From the NCBI RefSeq assembly GCF_000495255.1, contig NZ_AVAO01000003.1, positions 1-64,000 of the forward strand: a stretch of 64,000 bases of DNA. The letters are read 5' to 3'. The DNA comes from Candidatus Phytoplasma tritici. Lineage in GTDB: Bacteria > Bacillota_I > Bacilli_A > Acholeplasmatales > Acholeplasmataceae. A model generated the notes under the pieces. The model was given only the letters and a program-made list of their open reading frames with translations, searched no databases and was not told where the DNA came from. The first letter of the stretch is position 1. Every line of letters starts with the position of its first letter. This document shows positions 18,388 to 27,721 of this stretch, piece by piece. The position numbers and the translations under genes are program-made.

Positions 18388-18672
18388 ATGGAAACAAAAT
18401 CTAATATATTTGAAAAATTAAAAAAAATACAAGAAGTAATTGAAAATGCCCAACAACAATTGGAATTACAAGAATTTATTGGCAAAGCAGGGGATGTAGA
18501 AATTGTTTTACAAGGCACCAAACAAGTCGTAGATGTTATTATTTCTCAAATTCACAGCAAAGCAATCCTCCAAGAAAGCGTTTTGTTAGCTTTTAATGCT
18601 GCTTTAAAAAAATTAGAAAGAAAATCTAAAGAACTCATGCAAAAAGCATCTGGAGATTTGATAGAATTCTAA
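18388..18672 (+). CDS. ybaB: Nucleoid-associated protein YbaB/EbfC family
   Basis: 94 residues, a helical DNA-binding dimer in known relatives. It has the central family pattern GKAGDVEIVLQGTKQVVDV and C-terminal helix ALLAFNAALKKLERK-like sequence. Position directly after dnaX is the classic dnaX-ybaB pair. The usual third gene recR is not next. Confidence 0.9.
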   Translation: METKSNIFEKLKKIQEVIENAQQQLELQEFIGKAGDVEIVLQGTKQVVDVIISQIHSKAILQESVLLAFNAALKKLERKSKELMQKASGDLIEF

Positions 18673-18795
18673 AATTTTTGCCCCCCTTTTTTATATTTTT
18701 CATTTCTTTATTTAGTCCCTCTTTTTTCTTTTTATTTTATCGCTTATTATCATTTCCCAAATCCCAAATATTATTACATTAAAAGAAGGTATTTT

Positions 18796-19305
18796 ATGAA
18801 AAAAACCAAAACTCCAAAATCACTTTTGGAAACTGCTTATGACATCATGAAAAAACATCAAAATCCTGTTTCAGTCTATGATTTATTAAAACAAACATTG
18901 CAAAAACACCAAATCCCAAACAACAATCCCAATGTAGCTAATCAACTTTATTTAGACATAACTTTGAGCGGAAAATTTGTTTTTTGTGAAAAAAATCAAT
19001 TAATTATTAAAGAAAATAATAAACTTTTTTGGGATAAAGATTTTTTTGAAAAAACTAAAACTGCAAACGACGAACCTCTAGACGAAGATACCAATTTACA
19101 AGAATTAGATTTTGAGGATTTCCTTTCTGACAAAGACATTACCCAAACTGATCCTCTACAAGATGATTTGCTTGATTTAGAAGACGAAACTTCAGAAGAT
19201 AAAAACAAAGACGATGACAAAATTGAAGATGATATTGTTTTAGAAGACAAAGATGATTACGAAGATCCATTAGAAGAAGAATACGAACATCTTTATGAAA
19301 AATAA
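18796..19305 (+). CDS. rpoE: RNA polymerase delta subunit RpoE
   Basis: 169 residues: an N-terminal winged-helix (HARE-HTH) domain with SLLETAYDIMKKHQNPVSVYDLL near residue 9-31 (LYLDITLSGKFVF follows), then a C-terminal half made almost only of Asp and Glu with a few Lys. That two-part plan is specific to the delta subunit of Gram-positive and Mollicute RNA polymerase, which helps core recycling. AGAAGG precedes the ATG. It stands alone between ybaB and pssA. Confidence 0.92.
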   Translation: MKKTKTPKSLLETAYDIMKKHQNPVSVYDLLKQTLQKHQIPNNNPNVANQLYLDITLSGKFVFCEKNQLIIKENNKLFWDKDFFEKTKTANDEPLDEDTNLQELDFEDFLSDKDITQTDPLQDDLLDLEDETSEDKNKDDDKIEDDIVLEDKDDYEDPLEEEYEHLYEK

Positions 19306-19477
19306 TTATTACTTTACAATTCGCATTTACAAACAATCAATAATTATCAAGTTTTTTAAGTTTATTGATATCCTTTATTCTTGATGGATAAGGGATTTCC
19401 CCTTTTTTTATTTCTCCAAACTATAAACAACCAAAAATGGTTTAAGAAAAAACATTAGTAAAACGAGGTTAAATAAT

Positions 19478-20212
19478 ATGTTTTTAGGTTTTTATAATTA
19501 TACAACTTATTTAACTTACCTAAATTTAATGAGTGGTTTTTGTGGCATTGGATTTGGTGCTTGCGGTAAATACACCTCTGCTTCAATTTGCCTATTAATA
19601 TCAGGCGTTTGTGATATGTTTGATGGTGTGGTAAGCCGAACCAAAAAAAATCGCAGTCAAGCAGAAAAAAGCTATGGCATTCAAATTGACTCTTTAGCCG
19701 ATATAATAAGTTTTGGTGTCCTTCCTATTTTTATTAACTATTCTTTGAGTTTCAAAGATAAAACTTCAACTCTAAATAAAGAATGTTGGCTATTTCCGAT
19801 TGTTTGGATAGTCTGGGGTTTTTATCTTTTGGCAGCTTTAATTAGACTTGCTTATTATAACGTTTTAGCTGAAACCCAAAAATACGACTCCCAAAATCCT
19901 TCTTATTTTACAGGTTTGCCTGTAACTGCAGCTGCTATTTTATTTCCTTTTTTATTTTTAGCTAAGTTTATTTGCAAAACTTGGGATTTCAAAAGTTTAG
20001 GATTTATCGAACAAAGACTTACTTTTTTTTGGATTCATTTTGCCTGCATGTTGCTTTTAACTTTTTTATTTCTTTGTAAAAAAATCCATTTCTCCAAGCC
20101 AAAAGCCAAAACTACAATAACAATTATTTTATTATTAGCACTAAATTTTATCCTATTTATGTTGCTTAAAATCTTATTAAAATATTTGTTACCAATAACA
20201 ACTATAAAGTGA
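19478..20212 (+). CDS. pssA: CDP-diacylglycerol-serine O-phosphatidyltransferase
   Basis: Makes phosphatidylserine from CDP-diacylglycerol and serine in the membrane. The CDP-alcohol phosphatidyltransferase signature is present: CDMFDGVVSRTKKN followed by QIDSLADIISFG, with the metal-binding aspartates. Several hydrophobic segments follow (about six to eight membrane spans). 244 aa. It is 12 bases from psd, which uses its product, so the two form a phosphatidylethanolamine pathway. Confidence 0.93.
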   Translation: MFLGFYNYTTYLTYLNLMSGFCGIGFGACGKYTSASICLLISGVCDMFDGVVSRTKKNRSQAEKSYGIQIDSLADIISFGVLPIFINYSLSFKDKTSTLNKECWLFPIVWIVWGFYLLAALIRLAYYNVLAETQKYDSQNPSYFTGLPVTAAAILFPFLFLAKFICKTWDFKSLGFIEQRLTFFWIHFACMLLLTFLFLCKKIHFSKPKAKTTITIILLLALNFILFMLLKILLKYLLPITTIK

Positions 20213-20224
20213 GTAATTTACAAT

Positions 20225-21229
20225 ATGAAAATAGTTAATTTAGAAGGCAAAATTATTTGTCAAGACCAATCAAGTCGCCTGCAAAAATTTTTATACACAA
20301 ACTTAGAAAAAAGCTTTTGGAAAAGACTCCTTCTCAAAATTTTGATCACTAAACCTATTTCTTGGTTAGTTAATTTGTATTTTTATTCTCCTTGGTCATG
20401 CCAATATGCTTTTAAAATCATTGAACAATACCAAATTGATTTAAACTTATTTGAAAAACAAAAATTTAGTTCTTATAATGATTTTTTTACAAGAAAATAC
20501 AAAGAACTTGCCATTCCTCAAGACAACTTTGCTTTTATCAGTCCTTGTGAATCCAAATTAAGCATTTATCCTATCTCCAAAAAAGCAATCTACTGCATCA
20601 AAGAAACCAATTACAGCTTAGTTGATTTATTGCAAAATCCCACATTAGCTCAAGAATACGAAGAAGGATATTTGCTTATTTTTCGCCTAGAACCTCACGA
20701 TTATCACCGTTATCTTTTTGTAGATGAAGGTTTTTTTCAAATGCCTCCTTGCAAAATCAAAGGAAAATTACATACAGTAAATCCCATTGCCTTTGAAAGT
20801 TTTGATGTGTTTAAAACCAACACCCGCGAATATAGCATCTTACAAACTAAAAATTTTGGTAAAATAGTTCAAGTAGAAGTAGGAGCCACATTGGTAGGAA
20901 AAATCCAAAATCATCCTTTACAAACGTTTTCCAAAGGTCAAGAAAAAGGCTATTTTGATACAGGCGGATCTACCATTATTATCTTAGTTAAAAAAAATAT
21001 AGTTGCATTTGATCCTCGCATTTTGGAACATACCCAAAAAAGATACGAAACCCAAATCCCTATTTTAACTGTTATTGGTAAAAAAATAATTCCTACAAAG
21101 ATCCATCAAATCACTTATAAATCCTCCACCTTTGAAACCATTACACCCCCCAACCAAAATAAAATAAAAACTCCAATTGCACCACACAAGCCAATCAATA
21201 AAGAAAGTGAAGTACAAACACTTGAATAA
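20225..21229 (+). CDS. psd: Phosphatidylserine decarboxylase proenzyme
   Basis: Converts phosphatidylserine to phosphatidylethanolamine. The self-cleavage site is FDTGGST at 244-250; cleavage before Ser249 would create the pyruvoyl group. Catalytic-type histidines are in [10 protein letters not shown] and [11 protein letters not shown]. 334 aa, with a C-terminal tail (about 45 residues beyond the usual end, Pro/Lys/Thr-rich) that overlaps the possible early start of pyrG. Directly follows pssA. Confidence 0.93.
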   Translation: MKIVNLEGKIICQDQSSRLQKFLYTNLEKSFWKRLLLKILITKPISWLVNLYFYSPWSCQYAFKIIEQYQIDLNLFEKQKFSSYNDFFTRKYKELAIPQDNFAFISPCESKLSIYPISKKAIYCIKETNYSLVDLLQNPTLAQEYEEGYLLIFRLEPHDYHRYLFVDEGFFQMPPCKIKGKLHTVNPIAFESFDVFKTNTREYSILQTKNFGKIVQVEVGATLVGKIQNHPLQTFSKGQEKGYFDTGGSTIIILVKKNIVAFDPRILEHTQKRYETQIPILTVIGKKIIPTKIHQITYKSSTFETITPPNQNKIKTPIAPHKPINKESEVQTLE

Positions 21230-22832
21230 TAAAGATTTAAAAACTAAATTTATTTTTATTACTGGAGGAGTTGTCTCAAGCCTAGGAAAAGGTATCACTG
21301 CTGCTTCTATTGGTCAAATTTTAAAAAATAGGGGTCTTAAAGTAAGTATTCAAAAACTAGATCCTTATATTAATGTTGATCCTGGAACAATGAGCCCTTA
21401 TCAACACGGTGAGGTCTTTGTCACTGATGATGGTGCTGAAACTGATCTTGATTTGGGTCATTATGAAAGATTTTTAGATGAAAACATGAGCAAAAAGTCA
21501 AACGTCACTGCAGGGCAAATTTATCAAAGTGTTATCAATAAAGAACGTGAAGGTAAATACTTAGGTAAAACCGTTCAAGTAATTCCACACATCACTGAAG
21601 AAATCAAACAAAAACTAATTGATGCTGCTCTTTTTCATAAATCTGATGTTGTTATTGTAGAAATTGGAGGCACTGTAGGAGACATTGAATCATCGCCTTT
21701 TTTAGAAGCTATCAGACAAGTTCGTTTTGATTTTGGTTATCACAATGTTTTATACCTTCACACCACTTTAGTTCCTTATTTAAAAAAAGCCAAAGAAATT
21801 AAAACTAAACCTACCCAACACAGTGTTAAAGAATTACGCGCTTTAGGAATACAACCCCAAATTTTGGTCTTACGTAGCGAAGTTCCTATCAACCAAGAAA
21901 CCAAAAATAAAATTGCTGCTTTATGTGACATCAATCCACAAGCTATTTTTGAAGCATTAGATGTTGATATTTTATATCAAATGATTCTTAACTTGAACCA
22001 TCAAGGAATAGATGATTTTATTTTACAACATTTTAAACTTACTAATTTTACAACCGCCGATTTGCAAGCCTGGCAACAACTAATTACACGCATCCAAAAT
22101 TTAGAAAAAAAAGTAGTCATTGCTCTAGTAGGTAAATACATTGTTTTACATGATGCTTATTTATCAATTTTAGAAGCTCTTAAACATGCTTCTTATCAAT
22201 ATAATTGTAAAATTGAAATTAAATGGATAGATGCTGAAAAAGTAACGTCAGATAATACTTCTTCTTTTCTTGAAGATTGTGATGGTATCTTAGTTCCTTA
22301 TGGTTTTGGTAAACGCGCTATTGAAGGCAAAATTTTAGCCATTAATTATGCAAGAACTAACAATATTCCTTTCTTTGGAATTTGTCTAGGTATGCAGTTA
22401 GCAGTTATTGAATATGCCCGCAATGTGTTGCATTTACAAGATGCCAATTCTTTGGAAGTGGATGAAAAAACACCTCATCCTGTAATTACTAAAAAAATAG
22501 TTGATAGCAATTTAGGAGGCACCCTGCGATTAGGTTCTTATCCTTGTCATCTTAAAGCAAATACCAAAAGCAAATCTATTTATAATCAAGAAATAATTTA
22601 TGAAAGACATCGTCATCGTTTTGAAATGAATCCTCATTATGTTGCTTTATTTGAAAAAAATAATGATTTTGTTGTTTCTGGAATAAATCAAGAACAAAAT
22701 CTTTGTGAAATTGTTGAGTTAAAAAGCCATCCTTGGTTTATTGCAGTACAATTTCATCCTGAGTTTTTGTCAAGACCATTAAAACCACATCCTTTATTTA
22801 AAGGTTTTGTTGCAGCGTCTTTATTAAATTAA
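21177..22832 (+). CDS. pyrG: CTP synthase
   Basis: Makes CTP from UTP with ammonia from glutamine. N-terminal synthase domain: [20 protein letters not shown], then [14 protein letters not shown]-terminal glutaminase domain: GICLGMQ with the nucleophile Cys, and the His/Glu pair in VQFHPEF. The full-length frame (551 aa) starts at an ATG that overlaps psd by 53 bases. Conserved sequence begins only at residue 24, so the true start may be the TTG at 21222 which overlaps the psd stop; no strong ribosome site decides. A strong two-way terminator follows. Confidence 0.95.
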   Translation: MHHTSQSIKKVKYKHLNNKDLKTKFIFITGGVVSSLGKGITAASIGQILKNRGLKVSIQKLDPYINVDPGTMSPYQHGEVFVTDDGAETDLDLGHYERFLDENMSKKSNVTAGQIYQSVINKEREGKYLGKTVQVIPHITEEIKQKLIDAALFHKSDVVIVEIGGTVGDIESSPFLEAIRQVRFDFGYHNVLYLHTTLVPYLKKAKEIKTKPTQHSVKELRALGIQPQILVLRSEVPINQETKNKIAALCDINPQAIFEALDVDILYQMILNLNHQGIDDFILQHFKLTNFTTADLQAWQQLITRIQNLEKKVVIALVGKYIVLHDAYLSILEALKHASYQYNCKIEIKWIDAEKVTSDNTSSFLEDCDGILVPYGFGKRAIEGKILAINYARTNNIPFFGICLGMQLAVIEYARNVLHLQDANSLEVDEKTPHPVITKKIVDSNLGGTLRLGSYPCHLKANTKSKSIYNQEIIYERHRHRFEMNPHYVALFEKNNDFVVSGINQEQNLCEIVELKSHPWFIAVQFHPEFLSRPLKPHPLFKGFVAASLLN

Positions 22833-22834
22833 GA

Positions 22835-22902
22835 AAATAAATAATTTATAAATGAAAAAACTACCTTTTAAGGTAGTTTTTTCATTTATAAATTATTTAT
22901 TT
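22835..22902. terminator. Bidirectional terminator between converging genes
   Basis: A perfect 32-bp stem (22835-22866 with 22871-22902) around a 4-base loop. The core CTACCT/AGGTAG is flanked by A and T runs, so it can end transcription from pyrG on the plus strand and from the gene at 22886 on the minus strand. The stop codon of the minus-strand gene lies inside the stem. Confidence 0.9.
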
Positions 22903-23344
22903 TTTCTTGGAGGTTTTTGGTGTTATCGTTTTGAAATAATTTTTTTATTTCTTTAAAAGTGTCGTCAGTTGCTTTATTATCTGGTTCTAATTTTTTATAA
23001 GCGTTGTCTTTTGCTTGAACAATTTTGTCGTATAGGTCTTTTACTACTAGGTATTCATCGCTGGTTGATTCTTTATAATATTCAATTATGTGTTTATTTA
23101 CTGCTTCTAAATTAGTTTTAATGCTGGCAAGTTTAGAATTAACATTGCCTTTATTTTCTTCTTTTTTTAACTTTTCAACTGAATTATACAAATTTTGAGC
23201 TGCTTGTTTTGCCCAAACTTTTTTAGGAGAAAGCCAGTTAACAGGATTAAAAGAAATATAAAAACCTAAACCTATATAAAGAGTAATAGTAATAAAAATA
23301 GTTCCAGTAATGATTTTTCCTTGTTTGGTTGCTAAAAATTTCAT
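22886..23344 (-). CDS. Small exported or membrane-anchored protein, unknown function
   Basis: 152 residues from the ATG at 23344 (the frame is open further upstream, but AAAGGA and the signal-like start support this ATG). One hydrophobic segment (GTIFITITLYIGLGFYI, about 15-31) after a basic start, then a charged, helical remainder rich in Lys, Asn and Glu with no cysteine. It could be a secreted protein or a protein anchored by its N-terminus and exposed outside. No SVM-type signal and no recognised domain. It is last in the plsX-rnc-dnaD run, after 131 bases. Confidence 0.7.
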   Translation of the reverse strand: MKFLATKQGKIITGTIFITITLYIGLGFYISFNPVNWLSPKKVWAKQAAQNLYNSVEKLKKEENKGNVNSKLASIKTNLEAVNKHIIEYYKESTSDEYLVVKDLYDKIVQAKDNAYKKLEPDNKATDDTFKEIKKLFQNDNTKNLQEKINNL

Positions 23345-23475
23345 CTTTATTGTGATTCCTTTACTAGTTATTTTTTTTATAAATAAAATAATTGAAATAC
23401 TAAAAAAATAATTACATAAGTAATTATAACACATAAAAAGAATAAGATTGACTTTTTGTTTGCTCAAATTGAGTG

Positions 23476-24096
23476 TTATTTTCTTTTTTTAAAAAGTTTT
23501 GCTAAGGCTTTGTCTGCTTTTTCATCGGGTACAACTGTCAAAAATTTCTTTTTGCCAAGCAAAGTATTGATGTAAAAAACAGAGGTTTTTTTAACATAAA
23601 GAGCTTCTTCAATTGTGTTTTTAATTTCTTCATGGCTAAATTCTTGGTCTTGATACCAATTTCTAACTAAGTCTAATTCGTTAGATGTGAGATTTTGTCC
23701 TTTGTTTTGCTCTAAACATTCAATAGTTTGTTGGATGAAGGTAAGTTGGTTTTGGCGTTTGGATTCGCGAATTTGGTCTTGATAGATTTTTTCTAGCTTG
23801 GCAAAAGTGGGGTGAAGTGAAAAAACTTCAATAATTTTATGGTTTTTGGTTTCTTGTGAAAGGTCAAAAAAATCCTTTGACATCAATTGTTCTAAAATAT
23901 GTTCTACTTCTTTTTTAGTGATGCCTGCTTTTTTGGCTAAAGCGTTGGAAGAAAAGACACGTTTTTTGGAAAAATCTAGCAAGAATAGCAAAATAGTTAG
24001 TTCAGGATAAGTTAATCCTAATTTTTGATATTCTTGGATTAACATTTTTTCTACTTGTAAAAAACCATCTTCGTAAAGTTTTTGAAAAATAACCAT
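23476..24096 (-). CDS. dnaD: DnaD-like replication initiation protein
   Basis: 206 residues. An N-terminal winged-helix part (LTYPELTILLFLLDFSKK followed by LAKKAGITKKEVEHILEQL) and a C-terminal DnaD/DnaB-type helical domain (NELDLVRNWYQDQEFSHEEI followed by KTSVFYINTLL). In Firmicutes DnaD helps load the replicative helicase at origin and restart sites. The gene starts 4 bases after rnc and ends in a basic tail. Symbol used in the family sense. Confidence 0.8.
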   Translation of the reverse strand: MVIFQKLYEDGFLQVEKMLIQEYQKLGLTYPELTILLFLLDFSKKRVFSSNALAKKAGITKKEVEHILEQLMSKDFFDLSQETKNHKIIEVFSLHPTFAKLEKIYQDQIRESKRQNQLTFIQQTIECLEQNKGQNLTSNELDLVRNWYQDQEFSHEEIKNTIEEALYVKKTSVFYINTLLGKKKFLTVVPDEKADKALAKLFKKRK

Positions 24097-24100
24097 ATTA

Positions 24101-24811
24101 TTATTTAAGCTCTTTTTCTTTGCCGACTTTGTTTAGGTCTTTGGGTGTGGCAATTTTGGATAATGCTTTTTGGGCTGCTTTTTGCTCAGCGGCTTTTTTA
24201 GTGCTACCTTCACCTGTTCCTAAAAGATTTTTTTCTAAATAGACTTCTGCTACAAAATTTTTAGAATGAGCAGGTCCTTGTTCTTGGACTATTTTATATT
24301 GGATAGTTTTTTTTTCTGACTGAACTATTTCTTGTAATTGAGTTTTAAAATCAATAATATAGATAGTTTTTTCTAAGTGAGGCAAGACAACATTATGAAA
24401 AACTTTTTTGGCTGTTAAATATCCTAAATCAAGATAAATAGCACCAAATAAGGCTTCAAAAGTATCTGCCATAATACTTTTAGCATTAAAATCTTTGTTT
24501 TTTTCACCTTTACCTAAAAGAAGATAATTTTGCAATTTAATGTTTTGAGCGTAGATGGTAAGTGACCTTTCACACACCGCTTGAGCTCTTTTTTTAGTCA
24601 TAATGCCTTCGTCTTCTTTGGATTGGGAATAAAGATAGTCAGCCATAAGTAAACCTACGATGGCATCTCCTAAAAATTCAAGTCTTTCGTTGTCTTCTTG
24701 GGGTGGGTTTTGTTCGTTAGAATAAGAGCTGTGGGTAAGAGCCTGTTTGTAAAGGGAAAGGTTTTTGGGAAAAATATTTAGGGTTTGAAAAAGGATTTGG
24801 ATGTTTTTCAT
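24101..24811 (-). CDS. rnc: Ribonuclease III
   Basis: Cuts double-stranded RNA in rRNA and mRNA processing. Signature ERLEFLGDAIVGLL at 42-55 with the catalytic acidic residues, a second acidic site in SIMADTFEALFGAIYLD, and a C-terminal double-stranded RNA-binding domain ending GEGSTKKAAEQKAAQKAL. 236 aa. It lies 5 bases after plsX and 4 before dnaD. Confidence 0.96.
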   Translation of the reverse strand: MKNIQILFQTLNIFPKNLSLYKQALTHSSYSNEQNPPQEDNERLEFLGDAIVGLLMADYLYSQSKEDEGIMTKKRAQAVCERSLTIYAQNIKLQNYLLLGKGEKNKDFNAKSIMADTFEALFGAIYLDLGYLTAKKVFHNVVLPHLEKTIYIIDFKTQLQEIVQSEKKTIQYKIVQEQGPAHSKNFVAEVYLEKNLLGTGEGSTKKAAEQKAAQKALSKIATPKDLNKVGKEKELK

Positions 24812-24816
24812 AGAGA

Positions 24817-25905
24817 TTAACTTTCTTTTGTGGTTTCGGAAGTTTTGGGAGTTGTTTTTGTTGTTGAGGTTTGTTTAGTTTGGTTTTCTTTGTTTTTTGC
24901 ATTTTCTAAGGCATGAGAAATTTTTTGATTTACTTGGGCTTTAATTAGTTTTTGAGTTTGTAAAATAGCTTGGTAAAAAGCGTAAGCTTGCGAAGAACCG
25001 TGAGCTTTAATGACAATTTTGTTAAGTCCTAAAAGCATAGCTCCTCCAATTTGGCGTGGGTCTAGTTGGTTTTTTAATTGTTGTAGTGGTTTTTGGAACA
25101 AAGTTTTAGTGGCAATTTTTTTGATAAGATTTTTAGTAAGGATAGTTTTTAGGTGGTTCATGAAATTAAGCATTGTGCCTTCATAAGTTTTTAAGGCAAT
25201 GTTGGCAGTAAATCCGTCACTTAACAAAATATCTGCTGAAGTGGTAAGAAGGTTTTGAGGTTCTTCGTTGCCGCCAAAATTAAGATTGGAATCTTGGGAT
25301 AAAAGTTGGTAAGTTTCAAGTTCCAAAGCTCTTCCTTTTGTGGGCTCTGTTCCGATGTTAAGTAGTTTTATTTGGGGATTTGGAATTGCTAAAATTTCTT
25401 TGGCAATAATGGTGGCATAATTTGCAAAAGTGTGCAAATGCTGGGGTTTTAGTTCGGTGTTAGCTCCTGCATCTAGCAAAATTCTTGTTCGATTATCAAA
25501 GGAATTAAACATAGGGGCAATGGCAATTCTTTGCATTAAAGGCATTTTTTTAAGAATAAGATGACTTGCTAAGACTAAAGTTTGTGTAGCGCCCGCTGAA
25601 ACTACTCCTTGAACCTCGTCTTGTTTGGCTGCTTCCAGAGCTAAAAATAAAGAAGCATTAGGAGTTGTTTTCAATTGGTCTCTTATATTTTTGTCGGCTG
25701 ATCCTAAAAAATAAGGGGTGTGTTTGATGGTAATTTGCTTGTTGCCAAAAAAAGGTGTTTTTTCAATAAGTGGAGTTATTAATTTTTGATTGCCATATAA
25801 AACAACGTGAAGTTCTGTATTTTTATTTAAGGCAAGTAGGGTTCCTTTGACAATTTCTAATGGGGCAAAATCGCCTCCCATGGCATCTATTGCTATTTTA
25901 ATCAT
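24817..25905 (-). CDS. plsX: Phosphate acyltransferase PlsX
   Basis: Makes acyl-phosphate from acyl-ACP for phospholipid synthesis. N-terminus MIKIAIDAMGGDFAP is the family start; later motifs include GANTELKPQHL and LLLGLNKIVIKAHGSS-like sequence near residue 280-305. 362 aa, with an unusual Thr/Lys-rich tail of about 25 residues. In Firmicutes plsX is usually separated from rnc by fab genes and acpP; here rnc follows after 5 bases, in line with loss of fatty acid synthesis. Confidence 0.93.
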   Translation of the reverse strand: MIKIAIDAMGGDFAPLEIVKGTLLALNKNTELHVVLYGNQKLITPLIEKTPFFGNKQITIKHTPYFLGSADKNIRDQLKTTPNASLFLALEAAKQDEVQGVVSAGATQTLVLASHLILKKMPLMQRIAIAPMFNSFDNRTRILLDAGANTELKPQHLHTFANYATIIAKEILAIPNPQIKLLNIGTEPTKGRALELETYQLLSQDSNLNFGGNEEPQNLLTTSADILLSDGFTANIALKTYEGTMLNFMNHLKTILTKNLIKKIATKTLFQKPLQQLKNQLDPRQIGGAMLLGLNKIVIKAHGSSQAYAFYQAILQTQKLIKAQVNQKISHALENAKNKENQTKQTSTTKTTPKTSETTKES

Positions 25906-26349
25906 AAAAAAGCTCCTTTCTTTTTTGTATTTTGTTTTTTTGAAATTTTATTTTGATTTTTTAGATTAAATTGTTTTGTTGTTAAATGAAACGTTTGATG
26001 TTTTTTAAGTTTGGTGTTTTTAAAAAATATTTTATTTTTATCAAATCAAAATATAAAGAGGCAAAAAATAAAAATGGGTCTAACCCACAATTTGGTTGTT
26101 TCTTTTGTGAAGTTTTGAAAAATTATAATTCATAATAATAAATTACTTTGATAATGATTATCTTCTAGTCTTTTTTGAGTTAAAATTTCAAAGCATTTGA
26201 AATTAAAAGAAATTTAAGAAAAAACATTATCAAAATAATTTTAAAATTAGCAAGATCTTGGCAAAAATGTGGCATTTGTAAAAATAAAGAATTTAAATAA
26301 CGCCATCAAAGGTTTGTTTACAAATAATTATAGAAATAAAAAGATAATT
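25906..26349. other. Intergenic region with nothing recognised
   Basis: Divergent gap between plsX (minus) and the gene at 26517 (plus). A short hairpin TGGGTCTAACCCA occurs near 26085. No RNA gene, reading frame or repeat could be supported. Confidence 0.4.
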
Positions 26350-26358
26350 TGCTATAAT
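26350..26358 (+). promoter_or_regulatory. Extended -10 promoter match
   Basis: TGCTATAAT, 158 bases before the start at 26517. No clear -35. The same 9-mer occurs before the OTU-like gene (53933-53941). Confidence 0.45.
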
Positions 26359-26516
26359 AGTAAATGAAATGTTAAATAAAAAAATTACATTAAACAGTTC
26401 AATATTATTTTATCATATTAGGAGATAATTTCATTATTTTAAGTTTTTAAGTAAGAAATTAAAATTTAAAAGTAACAATTTTATCAACAAAAAATTGTAA
26501 AAGGAAGTGTTAGAAA

Positions 26517-26855
26517 ATGGAATACATGCAACAAGCAACTGAAGTTAAAAATTTTTATTTAGAAGTAAAAGTTAGATATTTAAAACAAAACAGTAGTTCA
26601 AAAAGACAATGGTTTGCTACTAATGTTTGTATAGGAACTGATAATTGTAAACAAAAATATGATGAAGTTCTTATGAATTTTACTCATATTGATGATGATA
26701 ATCCTGAGTTTTTCTTGCAACCAGGACAAGTTATTAAAGTTTTAGAAGGAAAAGTTAAACAAAGTAAATGTGGTACTTTTCCTGAAGTTTGGTTAGATGT
26801 AGATAGTTTTCGCCAAACTGATGAAGAAGAAAAAAGCAAAATCAACTTCGTATAA
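26517..26855 (+). CDS. Unknown small soluble protein
   Basis: 112 residues, no membrane segment, preceded by AAAGGAAG. It begins MEYMQQATEVKNFYLEVKVRY; alternating hydrophobic and polar residues with the stretch QPGQVIKVLEGKVKQS suggest a small beta-barrel (an OB-fold is a guess only). Three cysteines. It has its own promoter match and its own terminator, so it is a single-gene unit and probably real. No family recognised. Confidence 0.75.
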   Translation: MEYMQQATEVKNFYLEVKVRYLKQNSSSKRQWFATNVCIGTDNCKQKYDEVLMNFTHIDDDNPEFFLQPGQVIKVLEGKVKQSKCGTFPEVWLDVDSFRQTDEEEKSKINFV

Positions 26856-26874
26856 GTGGAGTTGATTTTTTTTT
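26838..26874 (+). terminator. Terminator overlapping the end of the gene at 26517
   Basis: AAAATCAACT pairs with AGTTGATTTT around a 12-base loop, followed by T9. The stem begins inside the last codons of the gene, so the stop codon lies in the loop. Confidence 0.85.
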
Positions 26875-26953
26875 ATTATATAAGGGATGTTTTTGGGTGT
26901 GATTTTGAATTATTCTATATTTCAAATATTTTTTGTGGATATACCAAAAAAGA

Positions 26954-27721
26954 TTAAAAAGAATTTTTATTTAAAAACAACTTAGATACATTATTACTTG
27001 TTTGAGTAGCAACACATTGCAAAGAAATATTTCTTAATTGAGCAATTTTTTGGGCAATTAATTTGATATTAGAAGGCTCATTGGTTTCATTTTGAAATGG
27101 ATAAGGAGTTAAATAAGGGCAATCAGTTTCTAATAAAATTTTATCTAGAGGAATAGTTTTTGCAATTTCATGGGCAGCTTTGGCGTTAGGATAAGTAACA
27201 AATCCTCCAATTCCAATGTAAAAACCTAGTTCCAAAGCTTTTTGGGCTTCTTCTAAACTAAAAACTAAACAATGAAAAACTCCTCTAACTTGATTGCGAT
27301 AAGGTAGTAAAAGTTGATAAATTTCTTCAAAAGATTTGCGTGCATGAATAATGATAGGTAAGTTATATTGGATAGCGATTTTAACTTGTGCTTGAAAAAA
27401 CTTTTTTTGGATAGCTAAATTATCTTGTCTGTGATGAAGATCAAGACCAATTTCTCCTATAGCAACTGTTTGTGGATGATTGAGGTATTTGATGATACTT
27501 TCGGGAGTTTCTTGGGAAAAATCAGAACAAGGATGAATCCCAAAAGCTACCATCACTTCTTTATATTTATTAGCAATTTCATAGGCTTTTTGGTTAGTTT
27601 TTTCATCCATGCCTATAACAATCATTTTTTTGACATCATTATTCCAAGCTTTTTGAAAAACATCATCTAATTTATTTTTATATGTTTTAAGATTGAGATG
27701 AGTGTGAGTGTCTATTAACAT
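26954..27721 (-). CDS. tatD: TatD-family metal-dependent DNase
   Basis: 255 aa. Metal site H6 and H8 in DTHTHLN, the glutamate of GEIGLDLHH, histidines in IIIHARK and GVFHC, and the aspartate of LETDCPYL: the complete TatD set. Family members have 3'-5' exonuclease or DNase activity and act in repair or DNA turnover. It stands alone. Confidence 0.93.
   Translation of the reverse strand: MLIDTHTHLNLKTYKNKLDDVFQKAWNNDVKKMIVIGMDEKTNQKAYEIANKYKEVMVAFGIHPCSDFSQETPESIIKYLNHPQTVAIGEIGLDLHHRQDNLAIQKKFFQAQVKIAIQYNLPIIIHARKSFEEIYQLLLPYRNQVRGVFHCLVFSLEEAQKALELGFYIGIGGFVTYPNAKAAHEIAKTIPLDKILLETDCPYLTPYPFQNETNEPSNIKLIAQKIAQLRNISLQCVATQTSNNVSKLFLNKNSF

Noticed and set aside
18996-19336. Minus-strand reading frames opposite rpoE
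   Set aside because: Shadows of the acidic rpoE tail, which has no stops on the complementary strand because of codon bias.
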